From: Epiperipatus broadwayi
Taxonomy: Eukaryota; Onychophora; Udeonychophora; Euonychophora; Peripatidae
Direction of reading: 5' to 3'
Length of the DNA stretch: 64,000 bases
Assembly: GCA_028023455.1 (NCBI GenBank)
Contig: JAQFVV010000274.1
Location: 560,001 to 624,000, forward strand
Positions 12,536-23,170 of this stretch are shown piece after piece (position 1 is the first letter of the stretch; each line of letters opens with the position of its first letter). The notes under the pieces are model-generated. The model saw nothing but the letters and a program-made list of their open reading frames with translations. It was not told the DNA's origin and searched no databases. Made by a program: the position numbers and the translations under genes.

Positions 12536-12675
12536 CTATTCAAAAAAGATAATAATAATATAAAATAATAACAATATAACAACAATATTAACAACAACAA
12601 TAATAATAATAGTAGTAGTAATACTACTACTACTACTACTACTACTACTAATAATAATAATAATAATAATTTATT
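12536..12675. repeat. Compound AAT / AGT / ACT trinucleotide repeat
   Basis: AGTAGTAGTA at about 12610 is followed by (ACT)n and then (AAT)n. The AGT and ACT runs are complementary and would fold back. The block lies at the 3' end (minus direction) of the LINE at 12676-14900 and may be its tail. Confidence 0.8.
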
Positions 12676-12847
12676 TTATTATGAAACAAACAATAAATGT
12701 ATAATACAGTGATACAAATTCCATATAAGAAAAATCTTGTGCGAGAAATTTAAATATAAAAACAAACAAAAAAATCACTAATAAAATACATAAAGTGTGA
12801 ATATAATGTAAAATATTAAAAATCTTACAGATATTGCATTTGGCAAT

Positions 12848-13252
12848 TTAACCACAGTAGTAAATAACTACAGCATAACAAATAATATAAACCACAAATA
12901 AAAACCAATGTTTAGTATAATATAACCAATGCCATAAATGCTTTCTAAAGATCAAATAACTAATGTTCATTACATTCACAGAACAAACTTTTATAAACAA
13001 ATTAAATAATTTCAGATCATTATAATTAAATTGCTTTATACTGGAAGTCGTAAGAAAATTGAGTAAAGCCAGGTGATATTTAGTAGATAAACGAGTATTT
13101 ACAATAGAAGGTGTAGTATTCAAGTGAATTTTCCTACAATAAATATCAAGAATTATTCTATACTGATATAAATGAAAATCATATAGTATATTATAAGTCC
13201 CATAAATATCTCCAACAGATGTGGCACGTGATCTGTCAAAAATGATAAACAT
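12848..13252 (-). pseudogene. LINE C-terminal region
   Basis: A 134-codon frame, rich in aromatic residues, starting MFIIFDRSRATSVGDIYG. It follows directly on the RT thumb remnant with the same orientation and reads like the poorly conserved C-terminal part of Jockey/CR1 proteins. No motif of its own was recognised. Confidence 0.55.
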
Positions 13253-13280
13253 TTATAATTCTGTATAACAGACAAAGTAG

Positions 13281-13652
13281 TCATTGGAAAAGTAGAGCAG
13301 TTTTCCCAAACTGATATATTATAACATAATAAGCCTTGATAACAAGAAATATATAAAGTAATCGAAGCTGACCGAGGAAAAAAACTAGATAAGTAAAAAA
13401 CATATAATTTAATTTACGTAAATGAGTACAAATAAAGCGAATATGGTATGACCAGGATAATCTAGACTCAATAAAAACACCTAAATAACAAATATTACCA
13501 ACAAATGAAATGTTAGCACAAGTACAAATGCTATTACAATGCCCAAAATACTTACTACAAATAGTAATGTTAAATGAATGAATATTTGATCTATAAGAAA
13601 AATTTACAGCTTTTGTTTTATCCGAATTAACTGATAAACCATTAAAAACCAA
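13281..13652 (-). pseudogene. LINE reverse transcriptase, thumb/C-terminal part
   Basis: It starts downstream of the FADD motif, which lies at about 13730 in a different frame. VNSDKTKAVNFSYRS matches the post-palm block of LINE RT (LNxxKTKxxxF), and YLGVFIESRLSWSYHI matches the YLGVxIDxxLxWxxHI block. It is continued in spirit by 12848-13252. Confidence 0.8.
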
Positions 13653-13937
13653 CCATAATTAAGATTAAATCATCATAAATTATGCTTTCAAAAAAATTAT
13701 TTGAAACTGCAGCATAAGATAAAACAATATCATCTGCAAAACCATAAATCTTAGGTTCTAAGAATAATGAAAATAAATCAGTTATATAAATTATAAATAA
13801 AATAGGACCCAGAATTGAACCCAGTCGTACACCATGGTTAACTATTATAAAAGAGTTTGCAATACCAGAAATGTTTGTTGCTTGTTTTCTATTTTTTAAA
13901 TAGGTAGCAAACCATGAAATAAATCCACCACGAAAAC

Positions 13938-14273
13938 TTATAAATATAAACGCTTAAATAAAATTTTATGAGATACTGAGTCAAATGCTTTAGATAAGTC
14001 TAAATAAATAGCAGTAGTTTCAAGATTCTTGTCTAATGAGGTTGTCAAATTTTTTACATAATTATAGAAAGTGTCCAATGTAATTCTACCAGAAGTAAGT
14101 TCATACTGATGTTCAGGTAAAATATTGTTTTTAAGTAAAAATGACATCATTTTCTCTTTAAGCACCACCTCTAATAATTTAGATCCTATAGATATAATGG
14201 AAATTGGTCTATAATTATTAAGATGTACAGGATCACCCTGTTTAAAAATAGGTGTAGTAATACCAACTTTCAA
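13938..14273 (-). pseudogene. LINE reverse transcriptase, fingers/palm part
   Basis: This frame contains the RT blocks IFKQGDPVHLNNYRPISI and IYLDLSKAFDSVSHKIL, typical of Jockey/CR1-type LINE polymerases. It reads through from a frame starting about 14385 (SADLDGLTPKIL) interrupted by a stop near 14340, and is lost by frameshift near 13940. The usual SGF.PG..T block reads as the degraded ELTSGRITLDT. Confidence 0.85.
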
Positions 14274-14900
14274 ACAAGTAGGAAATAAACCAGCAAATGA
14301 AAGATTAAATAATAAAAGAACAGGTACGAAGGCTGATTTATTTTACGTAAGAATCTTTGGTGTTAACCCATCTAGATCAGCTGAACGAACATTCTTTAAG
14401 CCATTAATTATATTAGACAAATCCAAATCAGTAATATCTGTATATAAAAAAGAATTTAGTCAAGAATCAGCAAAAGACAAATCTTGTACTGGTGTTCTAT
14501 CTATTGACAAATCTGAAAAAAAAATTAAACAACTCAACAACACATTTTTCATTATTTTCTACTTCAATTAAATTGTCATTATGTTTTATAAATTTAAATT
14601 GATTTGACAAAGGTTTCTTTATAAGAGAATTTGTCAATTTCCATTCCAAAGAAATATTTTTATCATTAAAATGTTTTTGATAATATTGAAATTTTAATTT
14701 CTAGATATCAGATTTAATCTCAGTATTTAATTTCTTCAAATTCACCAAATCTCCACCCAAGGATTTTAAATTTCTTTGATTAATTTTTTCGATCAAAACA
14801 TTGGTTATCCAAACTGAACGTTTTTGCTTTCTACTAATCAATTTAAAACTAACCATAGATTTTGTAATTAAAGATTTACAAATATCCTGAAATTTTAAAA

Positions 14901-15160
<260 letters not shown>

Positions 15161-16217
15161 GAAGAATGGCTTTATGGCTCAGGATTTCATATAAGTTCAA
15201 ACGCTTGAAGTAAAAGGGCTAGTCATGATCTATGAAACATAAGCTCTAGAACCTGCTTCTTCTTCATAGATTGCCCACCCTTTTAAATGTAATCTGGTAA
15301 CTCAATTTTAGAGCTCTGTCATTTACAAAAGCCACACATTATTAAAATTCAATTCATCTTGATTTTATAAAAAAAATAAAAACAAATTCTAGATTGGATT
15401 TTAAAACGAAGTGATTTGATAATGATTTAATGTGGCAGTGAATGTATATTATCACAAGTACTAACCAGCATTTACTAATTTAATATTGGTTATTTATTCA
15501 CAAAGGTATTGCAATAAGCAGAAATTAGTACCAGAATGTGTTTGGAAGTTTTATCCTAATTAATATCATTTTCCAAATTTGCTATCCTTATAAGAACAAA
15601 GGAAGTGAATTTGAATGGGTTCATTTCGCTTTCCAAGATAAATCAGACAACATAGGTCAGTGCTTGAAATTATTGTTCCAGTAATTATGTATGATTAAAA
15701 GCACTGTATTAATTAGTAAATTTACATATAAACTTTGTGGTTTAGTTATCACCCCATCAGTTAGACCAAAATGCGTATCAAGTTCCAATGTGGAATTAAG
15801 ATAATTAATTATCTGATGTTAGCTTATAATATTTTTAGATAATTGACACATAACAAATCTTTTTAGTTGTACAATGTTGCAGCAAATTTGATTTTACTTT
15901 TTTTTTCCGATTTGATGATCGAGAGGTCCTGGGATCCATTCTCACACTTGCTGGTCTGGCTCTTAGGTCATTATAATTTTTTTTAGCTCAAAAGTATAAT
16001 GATAACTATAATTAAAAAAAACCTCTCAATTTACTCACCAAACATAGCATAATATGGTGACTAGTGATTTTATTTATCAGTATTTCAACTTTTGTAGAAA
16101 AATGCTGAAAAGATCTGAATTTCCAGATGTTATTTAAGGCTTTTATTTTATATATATATATATATAAAAGAAATATAGTAATACAATACCCGTTTAAAAA
16201 AATATTATATATAAAAA
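15161..16217. other. Non-coding stretch with a SINE-like fragment
   Basis: No gene seen. At about 15905-15985 the segment GATGATCGAGAGGTCCTGGGATCCATTCTCAC resembles the B-box half of a tRNA-derived SINE (compare a canonical GGTTCGATTC), with no convincing A box. A TA run lies at 16147-16165. Confidence 0.35.
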
Positions 16218-16585
16218 CATGAATAATTAACGGTATAAACAATATTGTAGTTTAAATTCTTTTGAAGCGCTTTTGATTACATAGCAATCCTCTTCAGCTT
16301 TAACGAATTTCAAATATTTTTAAACTTAACGTTATGCATATTTCCATAAGCTGTGTATGGCCGTATTTGCAACTTAAAACAGGCACTTTTGATCGATAAA
16401 TATAAGGATGATGTTATTAATAGGCAATTTGCAGATATGGCCATACACAGCTTATGGAAATATACCGTAACGCTAAGTTTAAAAATATTTGAAATTCAGT
16501 TAAAGTTGATGAGGATTACTACATAATCGAAAGCGCTTCAAAAAAATTTAAACTACAATATTGTTTATACCGTTAATTATTCATG
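16218..16585. repeat. Foldback / MITE-like inverted repeat, ~155-bp arms
   Basis: The left arm starts CATGAATAATTAACGGTATA and the right arm ends TATACCGTTAATTATTCATG. The arms pair over about 155 bases with a handful of mismatches, around a ~58-base loop near 16373-16430. The flanks are AT-rich and a TA target is possible. It has no coding capacity and lies about 0.7 kb upstream of the GPCR start codon. Confidence 0.85.
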
Positions 16586-17294
16586 TATATATATATTAAT
16601 AATTTTAATGAGCATTCTTTACATTTCATAGATAAATTTCACATATGATGTAATCATGAAAATAGAAATAGGTAACTAAATCATCCCACTTAATAATAGT
16701 ATTTGTCTCACTTCCAAATTAAAGTAAATTTAATTCGCTTTAAGTTTATTACTTGAATTTCTATACGATAATAAATAGATCAGCCAGTTAATGCTTTATA
16801 TATGTGATAACTGGAAATATATTAATTTCTTAAATATTTTTACAATCAAATGAGACTCTAGTAATGGGTTGTAAATAATTAATTGCTTAAAGAAATACTA
16901 TTGTAAATAGTTTATTTATATAGTGCTTGATATATAAGCCCCCAACAGGCATGGTGAGCAGAAGATTGGCTTATAAAATGATAAGCTCCAAACATAAGTG
17001 GACTACTTATGTTTTTTAAATTGAGCTCACGGGTGAGTACTTATAAATTCCTGAAGTGCGCATAGCAGAAGGTTGACAAGATTTTAGTTAGTACAACTCT
17101 TTCAATTGGCCATTTTGTTTGAACACGTCATGGCTGAAATTTATCTATAAAAGCTAGGGAAATTTCCCATTTAAGAATATTATCTTTTATGCATAAAATT
17201 TTTCTAATTATTATATATACATATATTATGGTTATGTATTTCAGATTAAACCATTTAAAAAAAGTCATTTGATAAAAAAAAAAGTATTTACGAA
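16586..17294. other. Upstream region of the GPCR gene
   Basis: No repeat recognised. The last 50 bases before the start codon follow a candidate 3' splice acceptor (TATTTCAG, 17237-17244), so the transcript may have a 5' UTR intron or a spliced leader. No TATA box can be singled out in such AT-rich DNA. Confidence 0.4.
17237..17244 (+). promoter_or_regulatory. Candidate 3' splice acceptor in the GPCR 5' UTR
   Basis: TATTTCAG followed by ATTAAACC, 50 bases before the ATG at 17295. It fits an animal 3' splice site but lacks a long pyrimidine tract, so it is only a candidate. Confidence 0.35.
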
Positions 17295-18323
17295 ATGTCT
17301 CAACCGACCTTCAAAGTTTTTCATTCTTCAAATGTCTCCATGGAAGAATTTTTTGCCTATTACACAAAAATTGATCAAGTTTTATACACAATCGTTTGTC
17401 CTTTTATTATAATAATAACGATAATCAGTAATACTTTCGTATTAGTGACAATTGCAAAAGTAAAATCCCTTCATACAATTTCTACAGTGTTTGTAGGTAA
17501 TTTGACCGTCATTGATTTAATACGAGGATTTTCAGAATCTCCACCATTTATATTTCAACTTTTCAAAGGTCCTATGATATTGCATTCGTACACTATTTGC
17601 TACATTCATGGCGTTATTATTAGCACTCTAGGATGTGTCGCTCTTGGTACCATGATGATAATGAGTATTAATCGGTTTGTAATGATCGTCAAATCTAATT
17701 ATTATAGCGTATTATTTTCTAAAAATCTTGTTTTACTGTATATAGTATTTCTTTGGGTTTTAGCTGTACTATTAAACTTAACCCCATTCATAAATTTTGG
17801 TAAGTTCATTTACTTTCTAGAGTACGGATTTTGTTTTCTAGGATATGAGATTCACAGCTGGTTCGTTCTAAGTGTCTTGTTTGTTTCCCCGACTGTAGTT
17901 ATATTTTACTGTAATTTAAATATTTGCATTTTTGTCAAGAAAAATACTCAGCGATTTACAAAAGGTAAAACAGAAGCTATTCAAACTGATCGCACTTTAA
18001 TTATGCTGAATGCCCGCAAAGAGAAAGAAATCAAACTGGCTAAAACATTATTTATAATTGTTATAGCCTTCTTTGGTCTATATGCCCCGTTAGTGTGTAT
18101 TTTTGTTATAAAAAATGTCATAGATGTCGAAATTGTTACAATACCCCACTGGATTATTTTGGCTGGTGAAATATTTTGGATTGCTACCGGATACGTTAAT
18201 CCTATCATATATTACACTACTAACAGTGATTATCGAAAAGCTTTTCAAACAGTTTGCCCCTTTTTAACCAAATTACCTTGTAATGGAAAGCAGTCTGTAA
18301 AACCTATTAGCATTAATGTGTAG
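17295..18323 (+). CDS. Rhodopsin-family (class A) GPCR, single exon, Tre1/melatonin-receptor-like
   Basis: A 342-residue receptor with seven membrane segments. Family A marks, by residue: N46 in TM1 (SNTFVLV), D74 in TM2 (NLTVIDLI), C102 at the top of TM3 and C180 in the second outer loop (disulfide pair), W154 in TM4, P199 in TM5, P265 in TM6, and NPIIY 302-306 in TM7. N13 (NVS) is a possible N-glycosylation site. Two marks deviate. The D/E-R-Y at the end of TM3 is N126-R127-F128, and the TM6 CWxP reads L-Y-A-P. An Asn in place of Asp is known in the Tre1/moody and melatonin-receptor branches, which is why I place it near them. The ligand cannot be inferred. The length and intact frame suggest a working gene. 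It should act at the plasma membrane through G proteins. It is the only intact host-type gene seen in the window. Confidence 0.93.
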   Translation: MSQPTFKVFHSSNVSMEEFFAYYTKIDQVLYTIVCPFIIIITIISNTFVLVTIAKVKSLHTISTVFVGNLTVIDLIRGFSESPPFIFQLFKGPMILHSYTICYIHGVIISTLGCVALGTMMIMSINRFVMIVKSNYYSVLFSKNLVLLYIVFLWVLAVLLNLTPFINFGKFIYFLEYGFCFLGYEIHSWFVLSVLFVSPTVVIFYCNLNICIFVKKNTQRFTKGKTEAIQTDRTLIMLNARKEKEIKLAKTLFIIVIAFFGLYAPLVCIFVIKNVIDVEIVTIPHWIILAGEIFWIATGYVNPIIYYTTNSDYRKAFQTVCPFLTKLPCNGKQSVKPISINV

Positions 18324-18378
18324 TTGAGTAGTAATTAAGTATTGATTACTTTTATTATAATTATCACATCTCTTATTT

Positions 18379-18384
18379 AATAAA
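18379..18384 (+). promoter_or_regulatory. Poly(A) signal of the GPCR gene
   Basis: AATAAA 56 bases after the TAG stop (18321-18323), followed by a T-rich stretch (TTGTTTTTCTC). This is the normal spacing for a short 3' UTR. Confidence 0.6.
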
Positions 18385-18420
18385 TTGTTTTTCTCTTCAC
18401 TAGTGAAAATTGTAATTATT

Positions 18421-18655
18421 AATATGCGACTTTTTTTTCCGCATTAAATAGTGAAGCTATAAATATATAAATAATATATAATAGGTCTGCTAATTAAAAA
18501 TTCAAACTCATTTGCATAATCACAACAGTCTTCATTCACAAAGCTATGAGTATGAGATTCCAACATTGAATCTCGAAAGCGCTAAGCAGACCTATTATAC
18601 ATTATTCATATAATTATAGCTTCACTATTTAATGCGAAAAAAAAAAAGTCGCATA
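18421..18655. repeat. Foldback element directly behind the GPCR gene
   Basis: ATATGCGACTTTTTTTTCCGC with ATTAAATAGTGAAGCTATAA on the left pairs with TTATAGCTTCACTATTTAAT and GCG(A)nGTCGCATAT on the right. AATAGGTCTGC pairs with GCAGACCTATT further in. The segment ATCACATCTCTTATT occurs on both sides (about 18363 and 18663), so the element may have arrived with a duplication of flanking DNA, or the repeat may be part of its ends. Confidence 0.8.
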
Positions 18656-19920
18656 TTTATAATCACATCTCTTATTATGGAAATATATGTTATAAGCATA
18701 TGCATTTTCTCATATTCTCTTCACAATTTATTTCTACATCTTGCACAAAGACTCAGGGAACCCAACCATTGGGTCTCTAGGGTTATTCGTTAATATCATA
18801 TACAGAATTTCTCTTAATGTTGTATAGAGTAGATCGATTTGAATAAAAGTATTTAGTGTAAATTGATTGTATTTTCTATTTTATAAACATACACGTGATC
18901 ATGTGTATCGATTGTATAAGATGAAATGGATAGATGTAGGGTGTTTAAAAGTATGAGTTCAAATCCACTCTAATTATATTATGTTTAGTATAGACAATAT
19001 TTCTTGTATTTAAATGTTACATATTCAACTTTTATATTCTTCCACCCTTCTTCTGTGTGTATTTAAATAAACATATTAAGATCCTATACACGAGGGGTCA
19101 GAATGACTTAAAGTTGACATGGGCATGACAATAATATTGACATAAATAAGGACTTTGAGCATTCTGTCATCAGATTTTCAATGATATGGATGGTTGGTGG
19201 AGAAGATTGAAGTCTGTCTCTTAAAATTTGAAGATTTTCTATCTTAATATTAATTGAGGACTGATTATATTTATGTGATGATGATCTGGACCAATTGATG
19301 AGTGCTGATTCAGCATGAAATACATATATTGGAAATCATTCATCTTTTTCACATGTATATGGTCATGTGAATTGGTTTTATAAGGTGGAATGGATAGTTA
19401 TAGGGTACTTTAAAGTCGGAATTCAAATCCCTTCTAATTATACCCAAGAATAGTTTTCTTAATTCTATTCTGGAGCCATCTACTGTGAACTTCAGTAATC
19501 ATCAGATGATGAAAGACTATATTATCTACTCTCTACTCTCCATAATTGATTTTTGGGTTTTTACTTCATCAGTAACAACCAGGATTCACAATGAAACTAG
19601 TGCTCTTATGCACATAAAAACCACTTTTGATTTCTTTGCAATCTAAAAAAGTCTAAAGTTTTAAACACAGACTAACTTGCTTACACTATTTCATAGATCT
19701 GACACCAGGACACATTCTAAATATTTTTGAGATCCCAGTTTTAAGCCAGCAGCAGACACTTTCTACTCTTTGTTTAAAAAGAGTAATACCAACCACTATA
19801 TCATCTGTTTTACAAACTAATCTTAACCCTTACCCATGAAGACAAAAGATTCCAACTGACTTGTAGATGAGAATATTATAGCACGACATCATAGAGATCT
19901 ATTACTTACCGATATTTACA

Positions 19921-20378
19921 ATAGATGGTTCTAAATATTAATCTTTTGCAATGTCAGCACGTAATACTTATATAGGGCTATAACCTTAGTACATGTGCCT
20001 TGAGTACTTAATTTATTATAAGAGAGACCTCTACAAATCTTAAACGCAAGATTCTACTTTACAAAGATAAGAGCAGCCACTTATCTTCAACCTATTTTTT
20101 TAAATATATAGGCAAATCTAAAGCATTTGAGAGCTGAAGCTAATAAATTCTTCACTGATAAAGTCCACTATTTCTGTTAAACATTAACATTCGCGAAATC
20201 TTTCGATTTACAATGAGTCAATAGTCAGATCTTGAAGTTATAAATATTAATTAAGCACAATGTTAACACGTAATACTTATATAATACCCCTTGAGTACTT
20301 AATTTATTACAAGAGAGACCTCTACAAATCTTAAACGCAAGAATCGACTTTATAAAGATAAGAGCGGCCACTTTTATC
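19921..20378. repeat. Direct repeat pair of a dispersed family
   Basis: Copies at 19921-20085 and 20235-20378 share CACGTAATACTTATATA, CTTGAGTACTTAATTTATTA and the GACCTCTACAAATCTTAAAC motif. The last motif also appears, as GACCTCTACAGGTCTTAAAC, in the arms of 25312-25513. Confidence 0.65.
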
Positions 20379-21825
20379 TGTTCTGAAATTGCTATTGGAA
20401 GATATGAGAAAGTCCTGTGATATTGTTATTAGTATTATAAATACATGTTAGCCAATGCATGTTACAATGAAATTGTCTGCGAAACAACACACACGCACAC
20501 AAAGACGCCTAAACTGATTGTTCATTTTTAAATTAAAGAAATTAAAAATATTAAAAAGAGTCCATACCTCAGCAGCAAAAAAAGTGTGTAAATTTCAATA
20601 ACTAATTTGTGAAATTAAAAATTTATATTTAAAGAAATGTTTGTTTGAAACTTAGAAAAGCTAAATTAATTATAAATGATTACTGCATTTTGACTCTGTA
20701 CTAGGATGATATGTCTACGACGGAGATTCGAATCCAGATCTAATAAACTTACATTTTTAAAATAGGCTCAGAATGCAGATAACCTTTCAATTTTGATTGG
20801 TAAATGGGTACTTAATATTCTTAGCTATATGACGATGAGCCTGTAGATTATTGCTCTTCCCCTTACTATTTTTCCATGAGACTTTTGTTTCAGAATGGAA
20901 TAATTAAAGACTTTCAAGTTTTTTCTAATGACCTGTGTAATACATTCTTTGGAGAAAGTGATGCATTAAAAATTTAGATTTTCAATTATAGAATTAGCCG
21001 GAGGGGGGGGATAAATCAGTTAATTAATTGACTGAAAATGATGCACCCATTTTGTCATTTTAGTGCTCAAACATCACAAGTCTTTAGAGAAATTGACCAT
21101 TCTATTACCATGAATATTAATAATAATATTAATAGTATTAAAAAAATTATGATTCAAAATTTATCGAAGATGCACATAGTTTATGGAAAAATTTAGGAAG
21201 CAGAAATATTATTCAATGTAAAAAAAAAAAAAACTTTTATAAAAAAAAACAGTATAGTTTTTTTTATATTTTCCAAAAGGGTTCTGAATATAATCAAGAT
21301 TTTAGTTTACAAGATGGAACATAGAAAAATATGTGTAGGAAAGTGAGTCGCCCTTTAACAAAATGTATATAAAACGACTAATAGGTCATCGTTAACAAAC
21401 TCTTATCAAGTTGACTTCACATTAAAGCGACAATCAGACATCTTTTTCAGAATAATAGTTTTATATCTAACCACAACCCAAAATACTATCCCAACATCCC
21501 ATATAAATATCTTTCTATATAAATTCAAGATCGATCATATTTTGAAGCAAAATTTAAAGGTAAATTAGACAGGAAGAAGGCCTTTATTAAACATTTGATC
21601 GTTATGGTAAATTAACCAGATTTGTTTAAATCTCATTAAAGAGTAATTATTTATACTATTACCAGTTAAACAGTTGCACTGTTTGATTTACATATGCTGG
21701 TTCAGCATGAAATGCATATTTGGGGGTCATTTAACATTTTCATATGTATTAATTCTATTCTCAGGAATATTTGATGGAATAGAAGTTTGAAATATATCCA
21801 TCTAAATTATAATTATTTATTATTA

Positions 21826-22260
21826 CATTTATTAAACTGAGTTTTCATTTTATGGTTGGTAATTGTTAAAACTAGGGTTTGACCTTGATTCTCAGAATAT
21901 TTAAATGGTGATTGCATATAGTTTATTTTACACATATATACACCCAATAGATCGAATTCATTCTCATTTAAAATTGCATAACTAGATTAAGCATAAAATG
22001 TTAAAAAGCAGGTGGTATCATTTTGTCTTTTAACAGCTTATTTATGATACATAACTCATTGGAAGGTACCATTACTACCGTCTCAGTTACAGATATTTTG
22101 AGTTATAATTATTTATTACATGTTAAACTGATTTTTTATTTCATGTTTGGAGGTTGTGAAAACTAAGGCTCATCCTTAATCCTCTGAGTATTTAAATAGT
22201 GATTTTATATCATTTATTCTGTACATATTATAATGAATACATTGAATTCATTCTCTCACC
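21826..22260. repeat. Diverged tandem duplication
   Basis: 21826-21990 and 22107-22260 align with many substitutions. The shared landmarks are ATTATTACAT.T.TTAAACTGA, GTTGTGAAAACTA-like, and GAATTCATTCTC at the ends. Confidence 0.55.
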
Positions 22261-22261
22261 G

Positions 22262-23170
22262 GATACGGGCAGGTGATGTGATGTGATGTATTATGGCTTC
22301 TCCTTAAACGAAGTCAAGAATATCTCAGCAATTATGCCCAGATAAACCTGTTAGCCACTTTATTTTACATTCCCCACTCTAAATTTACCCATAATCTGCT
22401 CTATCCGTTTCCACAACATAATCTTTGTCAACTCTATAACTTTTATATCTAAATCCCCCTTATCTTTTTCCAAACCCAGCATAAAAACAATAATTCACTT
22501 TCTGTGTAATCACTCTTTTCATATTTATTTTTTCACAACTTCATTATATGTACCCTTTCTGTTTTCAAACATTTACATTCAATTAACAAATGCCTAGTAT
22601 TTTTTATTCCTTCCTTACATAATTTACAAAATAAATCACCCATATTTTTCCATTTACATGTATATTCTTTTGTAGCTAAAGATCCCGTTCGAGCCTTAAA
22701 CAATAAACTACTTTCCTTACTATTATCATATATTAATTCACACCTAATATTCTGTTTATTTCTATATATATTTAAACTCTTTTTACTCTCCATACTATTT
22801 CTCCATCTCTCTAACTCCCTAGTCTTTATTAATAAATTTATTCTTTTATCCCATTCCTTACTACTATAACACTCAATAATCCTCTTAACACAATCATCCC
22901 ATCTTTTGTACAAATATACTGATATAAATTCTTTATCCAAATCTTTTGCATACCACATTACCTTTCTCACCCATCTTGTTACCTGACCTTTACTCATAAC
23001 CCAATTAAATACTATTTTAGCTATTATTTTATTATCTATAAACTGCAATCTACCAAACATTTTCATTTTACTTTTTGTATCTCTCATATGAAAATTTGAC
23101 CATCCCATTTCTCCTTGAATTGCCTTCCTTGCTGTCCATACTTCTGTATCCAATGAAATGTCTTCCTACT
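22262..23170 (-). mobile_element. Non-LTR retrotransposon 3' end, minus strand
   Basis: It holds a C-terminal coding piece followed by a short 3' UTR that ends, on the minus strand, in a CATCA-type repeat (22272-22290, ATCACATCACATCACCTGCC). Such short tandem tails are common in LINEs. It is 5'-truncated at about 23170. Confidence 0.65.
22533..23153 (-). pseudogene. LINE C-terminal domain with Cys-His zinc motif
   Basis: The frame has no RT core. It carries the region after it: IIAKIVFNWVMSKGQVTRWV, then LLFKARTGSLATKEY, then a C-x2-C-x8-H-x4-C cluster (CKLCKEGIKNTRHLLIEC). This order (FKARTG followed by a zinc cluster ending in HLL.EC) is typical of the C-terminus of several LINE clades, where it helps bind nucleic acid. 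The stop just upstream of the first codon and the missing RT show truncation. The clade is not resolved. Confidence 0.75.

Larger units (their letters stand above)
12676..14900 (-). mobile_element. Decayed non-LTR retrotransposon (Jockey/CR1-like), minus strand
   Basis: From right to left the minus strand shows a pre-RT linker (about 14880-14300, starting ITKSMVSFKLISRKQKRS), RT blocks with DLDGLTPKIL, NNYRPISIISI and LDLSKAFDSVSH, then GFADD with a conserved Asp pair (about 13730), and a C-terminal region down to about 12848. The upstream endonuclease is absent, so the copy is 5'-truncated, ending near the microsatellite at 14917. Several frameshifts and stops interrupt it. The clade is inferred from motif spacing only. 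Confidence 0.8.
18656..22261. other. Non-coding stretch with diverged dispersed repeats
   Basis: No gene seen. Three internal repeat pairs are visible. The first is 18895-18982 with 19357-19447; both hold TTCAAATCC(A/C)(C/T)TCTAATTAT, vaguely like a tRNA B box. The second is 19921-20085 with 20235-20378 (GAGAGACCTCTACAAATCTTAAACGCAAG in both). The third is 21826-21990 with 22107-22260 (TTAAACTGA, ATTTAAAT.GTGATT, GAATTCATTCTC). The second pair is related to the palindrome at 25312-25513. Confidence 0.5.

Noticed and set aside
15905-15985. tRNA gene
   Set aside because: Only a B-box-like stretch is present; no A box, no cloverleaf, no acceptor stem. The same holds for the box-like sites near 18950, 19420, 20725, 34680 and 49853.
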